Virus record (IMG/VR): IMGVR_UViG_3300020477_000055 | Span: 1 to 42,111 of that record | Direction: 5' to 3' (one strand) | Source: a virus | DNA: 42,111 bases | Made by a program: the position numbers and the translations under genes | Notes under the pieces: generated by a model | What the model was told of the DNA's origin: nothing | The model's input: only the letters and a program-made list of their open reading frames with translations | The model's database searches: none | In this document: in pieces, positions 1 to 7,194 of the stretch | Layout: the number at the start of each line of letters is the position of its first letter | How positions within the stretch are numbered: the first letter of the stretch is position 1

Positions 1-737
1 CCATCGAGCTTGGAGTGGTCTGCGTCAGTGAAAACATTTGAATCCGTAGCAGCATCAACAGCAGCACGAATCTCTGCGTCAGTTTGGTCTGCGGTAGCAC
101 TGGCTTCAATACCGTCGAGTTTAGTTTTGTCTCCGTCAACGAACGCACCTTCGGATGGTTTGGGCTGAAGGGTTGATATGGTGACACCCTTTACGCCAGC
201 TAGGTCAGTTAGCTCAGAGTCCATTAATGCACCAGCGGCAGTTACGTTGGTGGTGTCGGTTACGTCTGCGCTGGCTTCTATGGCATCGAGCTTGCTATGG
301 TCTGCATCGGTGAACACATTGGAGTCCGTAGCAGCCCCAACCGCCGTGCGAATCTCCGCATCGGTCTGGTCGGCAGTAGCTCCGGTTTCAATGCCATCAA
401 GCTTGGTGTTATCGCTGGCTGTGAAATGAACATTGGTTGTGCCTTCAGCTATCTCGTCCAAGTTGTCCTTGGTAAGGATTTGGGCATCAACGTAATCCTT
501 AACCGCAGCAGAGGTGGGCAGCGTGGTGTCGTTATCGTTACTTGATATACCCTCGGACTCAGTAACAACTGAAGAAGCTGCAAGCTGTGAAGTGGTAAGC
601 TCCGTTATCCCGCTAGAGAGGTTTGATATACTTAATTTCTTTGATACCGTACCTGATACATCGGTTACAACTATAACATCATTTGTTGCAGGAGATTCTC
701 CTAGAGCATCTAAATCAGTAATCTTTTTATTTGGCAT
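1..737 (-). CDS. Repeat-containing tail fibre, N-terminal part (runs off window edge)
   Basis: Begins at the ATG at 735-737 and stays open to position 1, giving 245 codons. The N-terminus (MPNKKITDLDAL) is the start often seen in phage fibre proteins that attach to the tail. From about residue 100 it carries repeats built on FTDADHSKLDGIEA followed by ATADQTDAEIR, a pattern common in fibres of marine phages. Two near-complete units lie at about nucleotides 15-120 and 297-402, with a shorter, more diverged unit between. The last complete codons spell HSKLD, followed by a partial Gly codon, so the protein stops in mid-repeat and its receptor-binding end is absent here. The fragment entering at 41680-42111 may be the C-terminus of the same gene. 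It lies at the end of the head and connector genes on the same strand. Tail fibre role is inferred from the repeats and position. Confidence 0.85.
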   Translation of the reverse strand, partial: MPNKKITDLDALGESPATNDVIVVTDVSGTVSKKLSISNLSSGITELTTSQLAASSVVTESEGISSNDNDTTLPTSAAVKDYVDAQILTKDNLDEIAEGTTNVHFTASDNTKLDGIETGATADQTDAEIRTAVGAATDSNVFTDADHSKLDAIEASADVTDTTNVTAAGALMDSELTDLAGVKGVTISTLQPKPSEGAFVDGDKTKLDGIEASATADQTDAEIRAAVDAATDSNVFTDADHSKLD

Positions 738-771
738 TTTCCCCTCCCAGTTACAGGCCTAAGGCCATTTT

Positions 772-1017
772 CTATTCGTTGTAAGCAACAACAGCACCTG
801 ATGCCAAAGTTATGGCAGTAAAGGACCCATACAATGATTGACCGGCCTTGAGGGTTGTTGAACCCATGCCGCTAACATTCCCTGTAAGGGTTGTAAAAAC
901 GGAATCAGAAAGAGCATCAATTCTGAACCAATTTCCGGTATATGCAGAAGTATCCGAGTACACAGTTCCACCATTGCTGGCACCTGAGTTGCTTTTTATA
1001 TTTACATTATTACTCAT
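772..1017 (-). CDS. Small probable virion protein, unknown function
   Basis: 81 residues, rich in Ser, Thr, Gly and Asn, with alternating hydrophobic residues in the second half (SVFTTLTGNVSGMGSTTL) that suggest an all-beta fold. There is no signal peptide, membrane segment or catalytic motif. It sits 2 bp after the connector gene and 34 bp before the tail-fibre gene on the same strand, so it is probably a minor structural, decoration or fibre-associated protein. No precise family was recognised. Composition resembles small beta-structured phage proteins, but this is inference. Confidence 0.65.
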   Translation of the reverse strand: MSNNVNIKSNSGASNGGTVYSDTSAYTGNWFRIDALSDSVFTTLTGNVSGMGSTTLKAGQSLYGSFTAITLASGAVVAYNE

Positions 1018-1019
1018 AA

Positions 1020-1880
1020 TTATCTGGTTGATACGGCCACCCTTCGGTACTGACCCTGCTGGCCTGAAACTAGAGTAACCTGGTTAGTTAAAAGTTCTGT
1101 TGCGAAAAGCTCTTCCTGGGCCTTTCGTTCGCCCTGCTGGTCTGTTGTTAAATAATCAACATAACCAGCGTGCGTAAGGTATCGCCCAAAAATGTAGGGT
1201 ATATCCACCTTGGTCCACTTTGCGGCAGCGGATGAAGGTGATTCATTTAAGTTAGTGGCCGTAGCACAATCGTAAAAATTCCCCTTAGTTGTTGAATCAG
1301 AAAAATAAACCTGGTCAGCAACTGAATAAGTCTTTGCATTGCTCCATGTATCACCAAAAAGTGCCGGTGGTCGGAGCCTGTACTCAACGTATGCAAAATT
1401 TTTATTATCCGTTAACTGAATACCATTACTGCTAAGGTGCCAATCATACTCCGTAACAGTCTCATATCTGAGTGGGTCCTTATTGTATAAGGCGTAAACC
1501 GTACCTATTACAGTTTTACCAGTCTGTTCCAGTGAAATGTAGGGGTCGAAATCAGTTACCCTGGTAACCTCTTTCCAGTATGTTGTGTTTGTTGGTCCAT
1601 TGCCAGTGGTTGATGATAGGGCCTGATAGTATTTATCAGTCGATGAATCATAAACCTCATCACCAAGAACATAAGCTGTGGAAGCATTGTAATCTGGCCG
1701 CAGGTATCGCTTTTCCACACGCATAAGCTCAGGCCAGTCATACCATTCATAAGCTGTCGCAAGCCTGTTATTATGGGAAGTCCTTAACTTCCTGAAATCA
1801 AAAGAAGAAAGATTATCACGGTCTAGGCCGCTCAGATCCGCCGTTGCCGAGAGTATATCTATGTAATCAATTTTCCTCAC
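1020..1880 (-). CDS. Head-tail connector/adaptor with two chitin-binding-like inserts
   Basis: 286 residues with a probable GTG start preceded by AAGG. The N-terminus (AYEWYDWPEL near residues 43-51) and the C-terminus (IPYIFGRYLTHAGYVDYL near 227-244, then a Gln/Glu-rich helix) match the pattern of podovirus adaptor proteins that sit under the portal (role of P22 gp4 or T7 gp11). Two short modules at about residues 65-105 and 179-225 each follow the pattern Y-x-x-x-D-x-V-Y ... Y-x-x ... P ... W-x-x-V. That is the layout of small carbohydrate-binding modules of the CBM5/12 type. They look like two inserted copies of one domain. It overlaps the upstream gene by 14 bp. The connector role is inferred from position and terminal patterns. 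Confidence 0.7.
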   Translation of the reverse strand: MRKIDYIDILSATADLSGLDRDNLSSFDFRKLRTSHNNRLATAYEWYDWPELMRVEKRYLRPDYNASTAYVLGDEVYDSSTDKYYQALSSTTGNGPTNTTYWKEVTRVTDFDPYISLEQTGKTVIGTVYALYNKDPLRYETVTEYDWHLSSNGIQLTDNKNFAYVEYRLRPPALFGDTWSNAKTYSVADQVYFSDSTTKGNFYDCATATNLNESPSSAAAKWTKVDIPYIFGRYLTHAGYVDYLTTDQQGERKAQEELFATELLTNQVTLVSGQQGQYRRVAVSTR

Positions 1881-2235
1881 TGTAAACCTTCTTGAAGCGC
1901 GGTTTTGCCCTTCCAGTATAGCCTACCTGAAGCCTCGTTCCGCCACATTTTACTCTTGCAGAAGGAAAGCCCTTCTCAAAATCCCTAATAAACCCTTCAT
2001 CCCCCCAACACTCATAACCGTACCTATCACCGTAATAATGGTATATGGTTGGGTTTATGTTCAATCTTTGCCGTCCAAGCTCATCCACGGCCTGCTGCTC
2101 ACCAAGAGCCTTAGCAGCCTCTGCCTGCTCTATGGTTGCCTTAACCAGAGCTTCATCCTGTACGCGATTAATTTCGTTAATAACCTCATTTGCAAGGGAT
2201 TGCGGAAGCTCTTCTAAGGATTCAAACTGGTTCAT
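1867..2235 (-). CDS. Hypothetical protein between capsid and connector
   Basis: 122 residues. The first 50 are a charged helical segment rich in Glu, Ala and Gln. The rest is aromatic- and glycine-rich (NPTIYHYYGDRYGYECWGDE, then GYTGRAKPRFKKVY at the end) and probably a compact domain. No catalytic motif or membrane segment is visible. It overlaps the connector gene by 14 bp and follows the capsid gene across a strong hairpin, so it is made with the head genes but perhaps at a lower level. Similar short proteins occur at this place in marine podovirus-like genomes, but the function is not known to me. Confidence 0.7.
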   Translation of the reverse strand: MNQFESLEELPQSLANEVINEINRVQDEALVKATIEQAEAAKALGEQQAVDELGRQRLNINPTIYHYYGDRYGYECWGDEGFIRDFEKGFPSARVKCGGTRLQVGYTGRAKPRFKKVYSEEN

Positions 2236-2246
2236 TTTTTGTGGAA

Positions 2247-2278
2247 AGCCCCCCGCCCAGTTTCCTGAGCGGGGGTTG
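2247..2278 (-). terminator. Strong hairpin after the major capsid gene
   Basis: On the minus strand an 11-bp stem (CCCCCGCTCAG with CTGGGCGGGGG, one T-G wobble) closes a GAAA tetraloop at 2250-2275. A short CTTTCC follows it. It lies 31 bp past the capsid stop and before the next start at 2235. The stem is very stable but the T tract is weak, so it may act as a partial terminator or an mRNA 3'-end stabiliser that keeps capsid expression above that of the downstream genes. Confidence 0.65.
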
Positions 2279-2305
2279 TATTAGCTACTAGTTGAGTATG
2301 GTTGT

Positions 2306-3307
2306 TTACGAGGTAGCCGCGAATTTCCCAAGTCCCAGAGGGTTCTTACAGGTCAAAGCATAAATAGCCTTAACAACTGCACGAGGACCACCATCCAAAT
2401 CAGGAAGGCGATTTACCTGCGGGTGCTTATTCCAGTTAAGCTCAAGCATTGCCATGTCGAGGACATATCCACGACGAGTAGGGGCATTGGATGTACCACT
2501 TGCCAGCAATAAGCTCGGGTGAATAGTGACCCGGTTAAAGTCACCTTCATAAACCGTGATATTACTGATGATACTACGCTCCTTGGAATGCTGGTTATAC
2601 GTCTTGATTGACGCATACTCGTTTGTGCCACTGGCGAACTGAGTAAAACCAGTAATGGTTTTTTTCAGGTCTGTACCGCAGAGTAACTGCAGGTCCTGAG
2701 CTCTTCCACGTTGCTCAAAAACGCTCTTCAAAACGTCTTTGAAGGTGGACTCAGTTAGAGAGGCCATTGCTGTTGAGTCAATACTCGCACTTGGCGTGCG
2801 GAATGCAGAATCAACAGGGAGCGTGGATTGAGCGCCGTTCTGAATCCAGCTACCAAGTCCACGAGTTTTGTATGCAGCAGAGCCGTCATCGGCAACCGTG
2901 TCATTATCGCTGCAAATAACAGCTTCAATGTCACGGCCAAGCTCTTCGAGCTTCTTGCGAATAGAGCGAGCAAACTCACCCTCAGACGCACCGGCCACAC
3001 GACTGATATCCTCAGCCATTTCCGACACCTTCGCACTGCGGCGAGACTTCTGACAGTAAATGGAAACTTCTTTCCGGTTTGCTGCAGCATTCTCGTAATC
3101 CGAGTCACTGATGTCTGCTCCGTCCACGATTCCGCCCGTTGCTGGCGATTCGTATGCATCGACTTGCCATCTGTGAAGCGTGTTCACCACACGTTCACCT
3201 TTTTTAATCATCGCAAGTAAAGGTTTTTCTTTGGCATCTGTAATGGTGATATAGTCAGATAACCACTCCCTTTTTCCTACCTGCGAGCGTTCTAGCGTCA
3301 TAGCCAT
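2306..3307 (-). CDS. Major capsid protein (SU10-like/DUF5309, HK97 fold)
   Basis: 333 residues, a typical length for unprocessed podovirus capsid proteins. The N-terminal pattern GKREWLSDYITITDAKEKPL, then KKGERVVNTLHRWQVDAY, matches the SU10/DUF5309 capsid family. The middle carries YCQKSRRSAKVSEMAEDISR and a long helix with ELGRDIEAVIC, corresponding to the spine region of the HK97 fold. AGGAG lies about 10 bp before the ATG. The gene follows the scaffold gene by 16 bp and ends ahead of a strong hairpin. It forms the icosahedral shell by assembling around the scaffold and portal. No protease-type head maturation gene is next to it, and the protein lacks an obvious cleavable N-terminal delta region. 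Confidence 0.92.
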   Translation of the reverse strand: MAMTLERSQVGKREWLSDYITITDAKEKPLLAMIKKGERVVNTLHRWQVDAYESPATGGIVDGADISDSDYENAAANRKEVSIYCQKSRRSAKVSEMAEDISRVAGASEGEFARSIRKKLEELGRDIEAVICSDNDTVADDGSAAYKTRGLGSWIQNGAQSTLPVDSAFRTPSASIDSTAMASLTESTFKDVLKSVFEQRGRAQDLQLLCGTDLKKTITGFTQFASGTNEYASIKTYNQHSKERSIISNITVYEGDFNRVTIHPSLLLASGTSNAPTRRGYVLDMAMLELNWNKHPQVNRLPDLDGGPRAVVKAIYALTCKNPLGLGKFAATS

Positions 3308-3323
3308 GATTCTAGTTCTCCTT

Positions 3324-4382
3324 TTATTCTACTAATGTTCCAATGAATTTCTCAATATCCCCTTCATTACCTGTCTGGCTCCATGACTTCAAAGCATCAC
3401 TTCCCTTATCAGAGGGAGCATTGGGCTCCACTGGCGGCGCAGCCGCCGGGGCTCCAGGTTGCACGGAGGGAGGCTCAGAGCTTTTTGCGCGATTAGACTT
3501 CTGTTCCGACTCTATTTGTCGCAACTGTTTAAGCCCTAACGCAAAAACACCAGCCGCAGTTTTGTGGTGTGGCAGGCGTTCTATCTCTGGGAGTGTATTC
3601 ATCACATCCTGGGCATCCTTATAGAGCTGAGAACTTTCATCCTCCATCCAGGGAAACATTTCCTTGGCTCTGGCATCTGAAATCTCTTTAGCCTCCAGGT
3701 ATCCCTTACGGTCAGGCACATCCCGCCTCAGTGTGCGGTCAGCACTTCTTCGTAATCCTGTGAGAAATATATCCATCTGCTCAGATGAATAATCCTCCTC
3801 CCCATGCTGGTCGCGCAAATCGACCTTCTGCTTTCTTAGTTCTTCCGCAACCCCATCAGGGTCGGACTTTAACCTTATTAACATGTCATCGGAATAATCC
3901 AACAACTGCTCTGCGCGTTGCGCTTCGCGGTGAAGCTCTTCAAGGGTTTTTGCCTTTGAAACCGGACTGGTGTTATCCTGCTTATCACTAGCCAAATAAG
4001 GCTTGTCTTTAAGCTCCTCAACCATTCCGGTAAGCTCATCCACCTTTGCCTCTGCCTCGCTGGCTCGCTCTTCAGCGGTCTTTTGCTTGGCAACTGCTTT
4101 CGCAATACGCTTGTCTATTGCGCGTTGTATGTCTGGCGATAAATCGCCGTCTCCACTTTCCTCCTTAGGCTCCCCCTCTGCAGGGGGTGCTGCTTCTTCG
4201 TCTTGAGAAAGAACAGGTTCCTCGGGGGTATCCACCACCGGCTCCGACTCTGCAGCCGGTTCTGGGGCTTCACTCTCGGGGGAAACTACTTCTCCAATAA
4301 TCTCAGAGAGATTCGTTTCCATTTCCGCAGTTTGGTTAGAGGGTGCTGCTTCCTCTTTGGTATCTTCTGACATATATTCCAT
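3324..4382 (-). CDS. Capsid scaffolding protein
   Basis: 352 residues, strongly acidic and low in aromatic residues. The N-terminal 80 residues are a Glu/Pro/Ala-rich disordered stretch. Residues of about 90-140 form a predicted coiled coil (IAKAVAKQKTAEERASEAEA and following). A Pro/Ala-rich linker (PPSVQPGAPAAAPPVEPNAP) precedes the short C-terminal segment that usually contacts the capsid protein. This composition and its place between portal and capsid genes are typical of podovirus scaffolds. The first ATG is at 4382. A second in-frame ATG at 4373 (MSEDTKEE) has GGAAT just before it and may be the real start. A candidate promoter with an internal palindrome lies 70-97 bp upstream. Confidence 0.85.
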   Translation of the reverse strand: MEYMSEDTKEEAAPSNQTAEMETNLSEIIGEVVSPESEAPEPAAESEPVVDTPEEPVLSQDEEAAPPAEGEPKEESGDGDLSPDIQRAIDKRIAKAVAKQKTAEERASEAEAKVDELTGMVEELKDKPYLASDKQDNTSPVSKAKTLEELHREAQRAEQLLDYSDDMLIRLKSDPDGVAEELRKQKVDLRDQHGEEDYSSEQMDIFLTGLRRSADRTLRRDVPDRKGYLEAKEISDARAKEMFPWMEDESSQLYKDAQDVMNTLPEIERLPHHKTAAGVFALGLKQLRQIESEQKSNRAKSSEPPSVQPGAPAAAPPVEPNAPSDKGSDALKSWSQTGNEGDIEKFIGTLVE

Positions 4383-4450
4383 GCGTTTAATGCCCGCAAG
4401 TCGGCTAGTTTCCAGCGCTTTTTTAAGCCAGCGCAGTAGGGCTTAATTAG

Positions 4451-4479
4451 ATAAGACTAGCCCGTAGGGCTAGTGGCAA
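4451..4479 (-). promoter_or_regulatory. Candidate promoter with palindromic operator before scaffold/capsid genes
   Basis: On the minus strand TTGCCA (4474-4479) and TCTTAT (4451-4456) stand 17 bp apart, matching a sigma70 -35 at 5 of 6 bases and a -10 at 4 of 6. The spacer is almost filled by a perfect palindrome, ACTAGCCCGTAGGGCTAGT at 4456-4474 (8-bp arms, GTA centre). Transcription would start about 60 bp before the scaffold ATG. The palindrome could be a repressor or activator site, or a hairpin in read-through mRNA from the portal side. Promoter activity is inference. The whole 4383-4521 stretch holds no gene. Confidence 0.4.
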
Positions 4480-4521
4480 CATGATGTTTGTGAAATGAAC
4501 CCTAATGGCCCGCAATAAGAC

Positions 4522-4740
4522 CTAATTCTTGTTATCCAGGCCCCTGCGTTCCTCAAGAGCTAAATCAATCTCTGTTACATTATGCAAGGCACCGGAATAG
4601 AAATGACGCTCATCACTTGAAAGGCCCGGGTTACATAAAGCTTGTGTGCAATGATTTTTACCATCTTCAAGTAACCCCTTAAGCTCCTTATAGACAGGGT
4701 GGTCATCTGTGAGTTGAGTGAAGGAAGTGTTGACGCTCAT
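4522..4740 (-). CDS. Small hypothetical protein after portal
   Basis: 72 residues, acidic and helical (DHPVYKELKGLLEDGKNHCT, then YSGALHNVTEIDLALEERRG), with two Cys and no recognisable domain. It lies 50 bp after the portal stop and 139 bp before the scaffold gene on the same strand, but the start lacks a clear Shine-Dalgarno sequence. Small genes at this place in related genomes are usually conserved but uncharacterised. A packaging or assembly accessory is possible but not supported by any motif. Confidence 0.6.
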   Translation of the reverse strand: MSVNTSFTQLTDDHPVYKELKGLLEDGKNHCTQALCNPGLSSDERHFYSGALHNVTEIDLALEERRGLDNKN

Positions 4741-4790
4741 TTTAATCGTAAATTGATTGGCTATGAAATTTGTCGCTCACAAGTGAGTGG

Positions 4791-6980
4791 CTAATACGTT
4801 TGAGTAGCACCAGGGGCAACACCAAGACGGCCTATCATGCTATTTTGCTGTTGATTTACTGATTGCTGACGATTCTGCATCCACTTCTGCATTAATGCAC
4901 CAAATTGCTCATCAGCCTGTAACTGTTCCTGATATTTTGGATTAGCGGCAATAATCTGCTGAGCAGCCTGCAGTTGGCCTTGAGCGGTTGGATCCTGCTC
5001 CACATAAGGCACCTCATTACCTTGTGACATCGCCATAATGTCAGTGAGGGTGCGCTCATAGAGCTTCTGGCTTGCGGCCTGAGGGCTGGTCACAACAGCC
5101 CTGCGAATAGTTGGGTCAACCATATTAGCCATCAACTCGACTACAGCCGCCATATCCACGACTCCCGCACGGTCAGCGTTAAGCACGAATTGAGTGAAGT
5201 ATTCCAACTTCTTACCCATGAACTCAGTATCAAGTTCCCGCACATCAAAACGCAGTTTCCAATCATGTTGCCGCTGTATTTCAGAGAAATCCCCGGCAGC
5301 CCCAGGAGCACCGCTAATCCTCATTAAATTCTCTTCACCCATAAACTGAAGCATCAAGGCATCAATCTGCTTAAACACATCAACCCAAAAGGATAGGTCG
5401 GAATCCACCATATTTTGCTGCCTAACTTGGCTCTTGGCTGGTGGAACCAGCTCACTCGTGCGACCAAAGTATTCATCACAATCATTCTTAACGCTCTGTA
5501 TTATCTCCAGAGCCTCACGGGGGTTGCCCGGGGGTGGCTCCATCCACTCAATCTCATCAGGCCTGGTAACACCCACCTGCTGCATTGGTGCAAGCCGATA
5601 AGCCTTGGACATGTTCCGTAAGGGGACTTTTAATGGGGGTGATATACTTAAACTTGTACGGTCCACCAAGCTGTCCCTCTGACTTTTAATTTCATTTTGC
5701 CATGTCAAAACAAGCTCAGGTACTCCCCGTGAATCACATACACGCCTACTGGTGGATTCACGCACCTTGACAACAAACGGATATTCTCCGTGTGCATAAT
5801 TCAGCATCTCATGCTTACCGTAAAGCGAGTCATCCACATCCTCGAAATGAGCTGCCTGAAGATGCGGACAAAACACTGTGCAATAAATACATTCAACGCC
5901 GTCCTTTATTCCCCGCGTATAAGCCCAGACAATTTCATGTAAATGCTGCTTATCAAGGCCATTAAGGTTATAAATCGTATCCTTATTGCCTTCACGTAAA
6001 GTTGGCAAAGGGATAAGGGGGCTGTGCGCTCCCTGTGCATCATCAACCACCTTATCCACCCAGGACTGATTCCAGCCCTCTGTGCGAACCTTGCCCCTGA
6101 GCTCTGATTCAGTTAACCAATCAACACGAAACACGGCACGAGCTCTCTGAATTTCCGTACTCTCAGGCGGAAAGAAAAATTCCTCAAATGGTTTTAAGGC
6201 TGAAACTGAAGGATTATTCCTTGAAACATACGGAACAGGAAAACTTGCCTGCCCGTTTTCCCTTAGCTGTTTCACGGCCTTTCGAGCCTGAGCCTTCGTC
6301 ATACTTGTAACCTCCTGTGGGTATATCTCGGGCGACTGACGAGAAACGAACCCAGGATATAAACTTTGAACAAGCTCGGCTGCAGCCTCTTCTGATGATG
6401 AATCCGCAACCATAGCTGCAAGGTCAGCCGCAGGGTTGTTTGGCTCCACCTGTTGAATCTGGGCTGACAACATTAGGAGCTGGTCCATTGTGACCGTCTC
6501 TGTTCTTTTACCTAATCGACGGTCCCAGGTTACCTGCAGAGCTGCCCAACCATAGGTTTCAGCATACTGCTCCAATAACTCATGCTCGCGGCCAAGATTA
6601 TCAACACCGCAATTGCGAGCCCAATCCAGACGCTTGGTTGTTATCCCGGCCCTCTCTGCATCCTCAGCACCAATTCCTTCAGCAACAAACTGGGCTCTTT
6701 GAAACGCAGCCTTTAATGTGTCCACCCGGTCCTGAATAATCTCATCAGCCAACCTTATCCTGGTATCCGATGAACCATTAAAAGGGAAAGCCCTCTTTCC
6801 TTCGGCCATATTCTCATCCCACTTCTTTCCGTCATCACTCTGCTCCTCCCAGAAAGCATAACGGGTGCGTTCTGCAGTTTGTTGGCGGCTACGATATGAC
6901 TCATCCACACTGCGCTGAAACTCGCCGTGAATAACAGAAAGATTTGGCGTTCTGTTCGCCTCAAGAAGTTCGTCTTTCAT
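4791..6980 (-). CDS. Portal protein (P22-size podovirus type)
   Basis: 729 residues, close to the 725 of the P22 portal. The N-terminus (RYAFWEEQSDDGKKWDENMA, then RAFPFNGSSDTRIRLADEII) carries the pattern seen in large podovirus portals. The middle has many Trp/Tyr-rich strands (KPFEEFFFPPESTEIQRARA) and a region resembling the portal clip and wing. The last 100 residues are Gln-rich helical (QLQAAQQIIAANPKYQEQLQ), consistent with a barrel that extends into the capsid. It forms the dodecameric ring through which DNA is packaged and ejected. It lies 22 bp after a small HTH-like gene that follows the terminase. Confidence 0.9.
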   Translation of the reverse strand: MKDELLEANRTPNLSVIHGEFQRSVDESYRSRQQTAERTRYAFWEEQSDDGKKWDENMAEGKRAFPFNGSSDTRIRLADEIIQDRVDTLKAAFQRAQFVAEGIGAEDAERAGITTKRLDWARNCGVDNLGREHELLEQYAETYGWAALQVTWDRRLGKRTETVTMDQLLMLSAQIQQVEPNNPAADLAAMVADSSSEEAAAELVQSLYPGFVSRQSPEIYPQEVTSMTKAQARKAVKQLRENGQASFPVPYVSRNNPSVSALKPFEEFFFPPESTEIQRARAVFRVDWLTESELRGKVRTEGWNQSWVDKVVDDAQGAHSPLIPLPTLREGNKDTIYNLNGLDKQHLHEIVWAYTRGIKDGVECIYCTVFCPHLQAAHFEDVDDSLYGKHEMLNYAHGEYPFVVKVRESTSRRVCDSRGVPELVLTWQNEIKSQRDSLVDRTSLSISPPLKVPLRNMSKAYRLAPMQQVGVTRPDEIEWMEPPPGNPREALEIIQSVKNDCDEYFGRTSELVPPAKSQVRQQNMVDSDLSFWVDVFKQIDALMLQFMGEENLMRISGAPGAAGDFSEIQRQHDWKLRFDVRELDTEFMGKKLEYFTQFVLNADRAGVVDMAAVVELMANMVDPTIRRAVVTSPQAASQKLYERTLTDIMAMSQGNEVPYVEQDPTAQGQLQAAQQIIAANPKYQEQLQADEQFGALMQKWMQNRQQSVNQQQNSMIGRLGVAPGATQTY

Positions 6981-7002
6981 TACTTAATATTCCACAAATA
7001 TT

Positions 7003-7194
7003 TTATACAGGAAGGCCAACGATTTTCGCAACCTCTGTTTTGCGATATTTTGCATAAGCATCATCCTTTTTCTTCCAGGGTGTTAACAGGCCTTCCTCGA
7101 CCAGGGCCTGGACATCATTTTTAGTGAGGCCGCAGAGGTAGAGGTCTGAGCGGCTCATCATTAAGGGAAGTTGCTTCCACTGCTGTAAATCCAT
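7003..7194 (-). CDS. Small winged-helix-like protein between terminase and portal
   Basis: 63 residues from the ATG at 7192-7194, which overlaps the terminase stop by one base (TGATG) and has GGAGGGGG six bases upstream. The middle (LYLCGLTKNDVQALVEEGLL, then YRKTEVAKIVG) follows the helix-turn-helix plus short wing pattern of small MerR/excisionase-like DNA-binding domains. A DNA-binding accessory to packaging is a reasonable guess given its place, and it is a weak candidate for a small terminase partner. Its length is well below that of normal small terminases. Confidence 0.65.
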   Translation of the reverse strand: MDLQQWKQLPLMMSRSDLYLCGLTKNDVQALVEEGLLTPWKKKDDAYAKYRKTEVAKIVGLPV

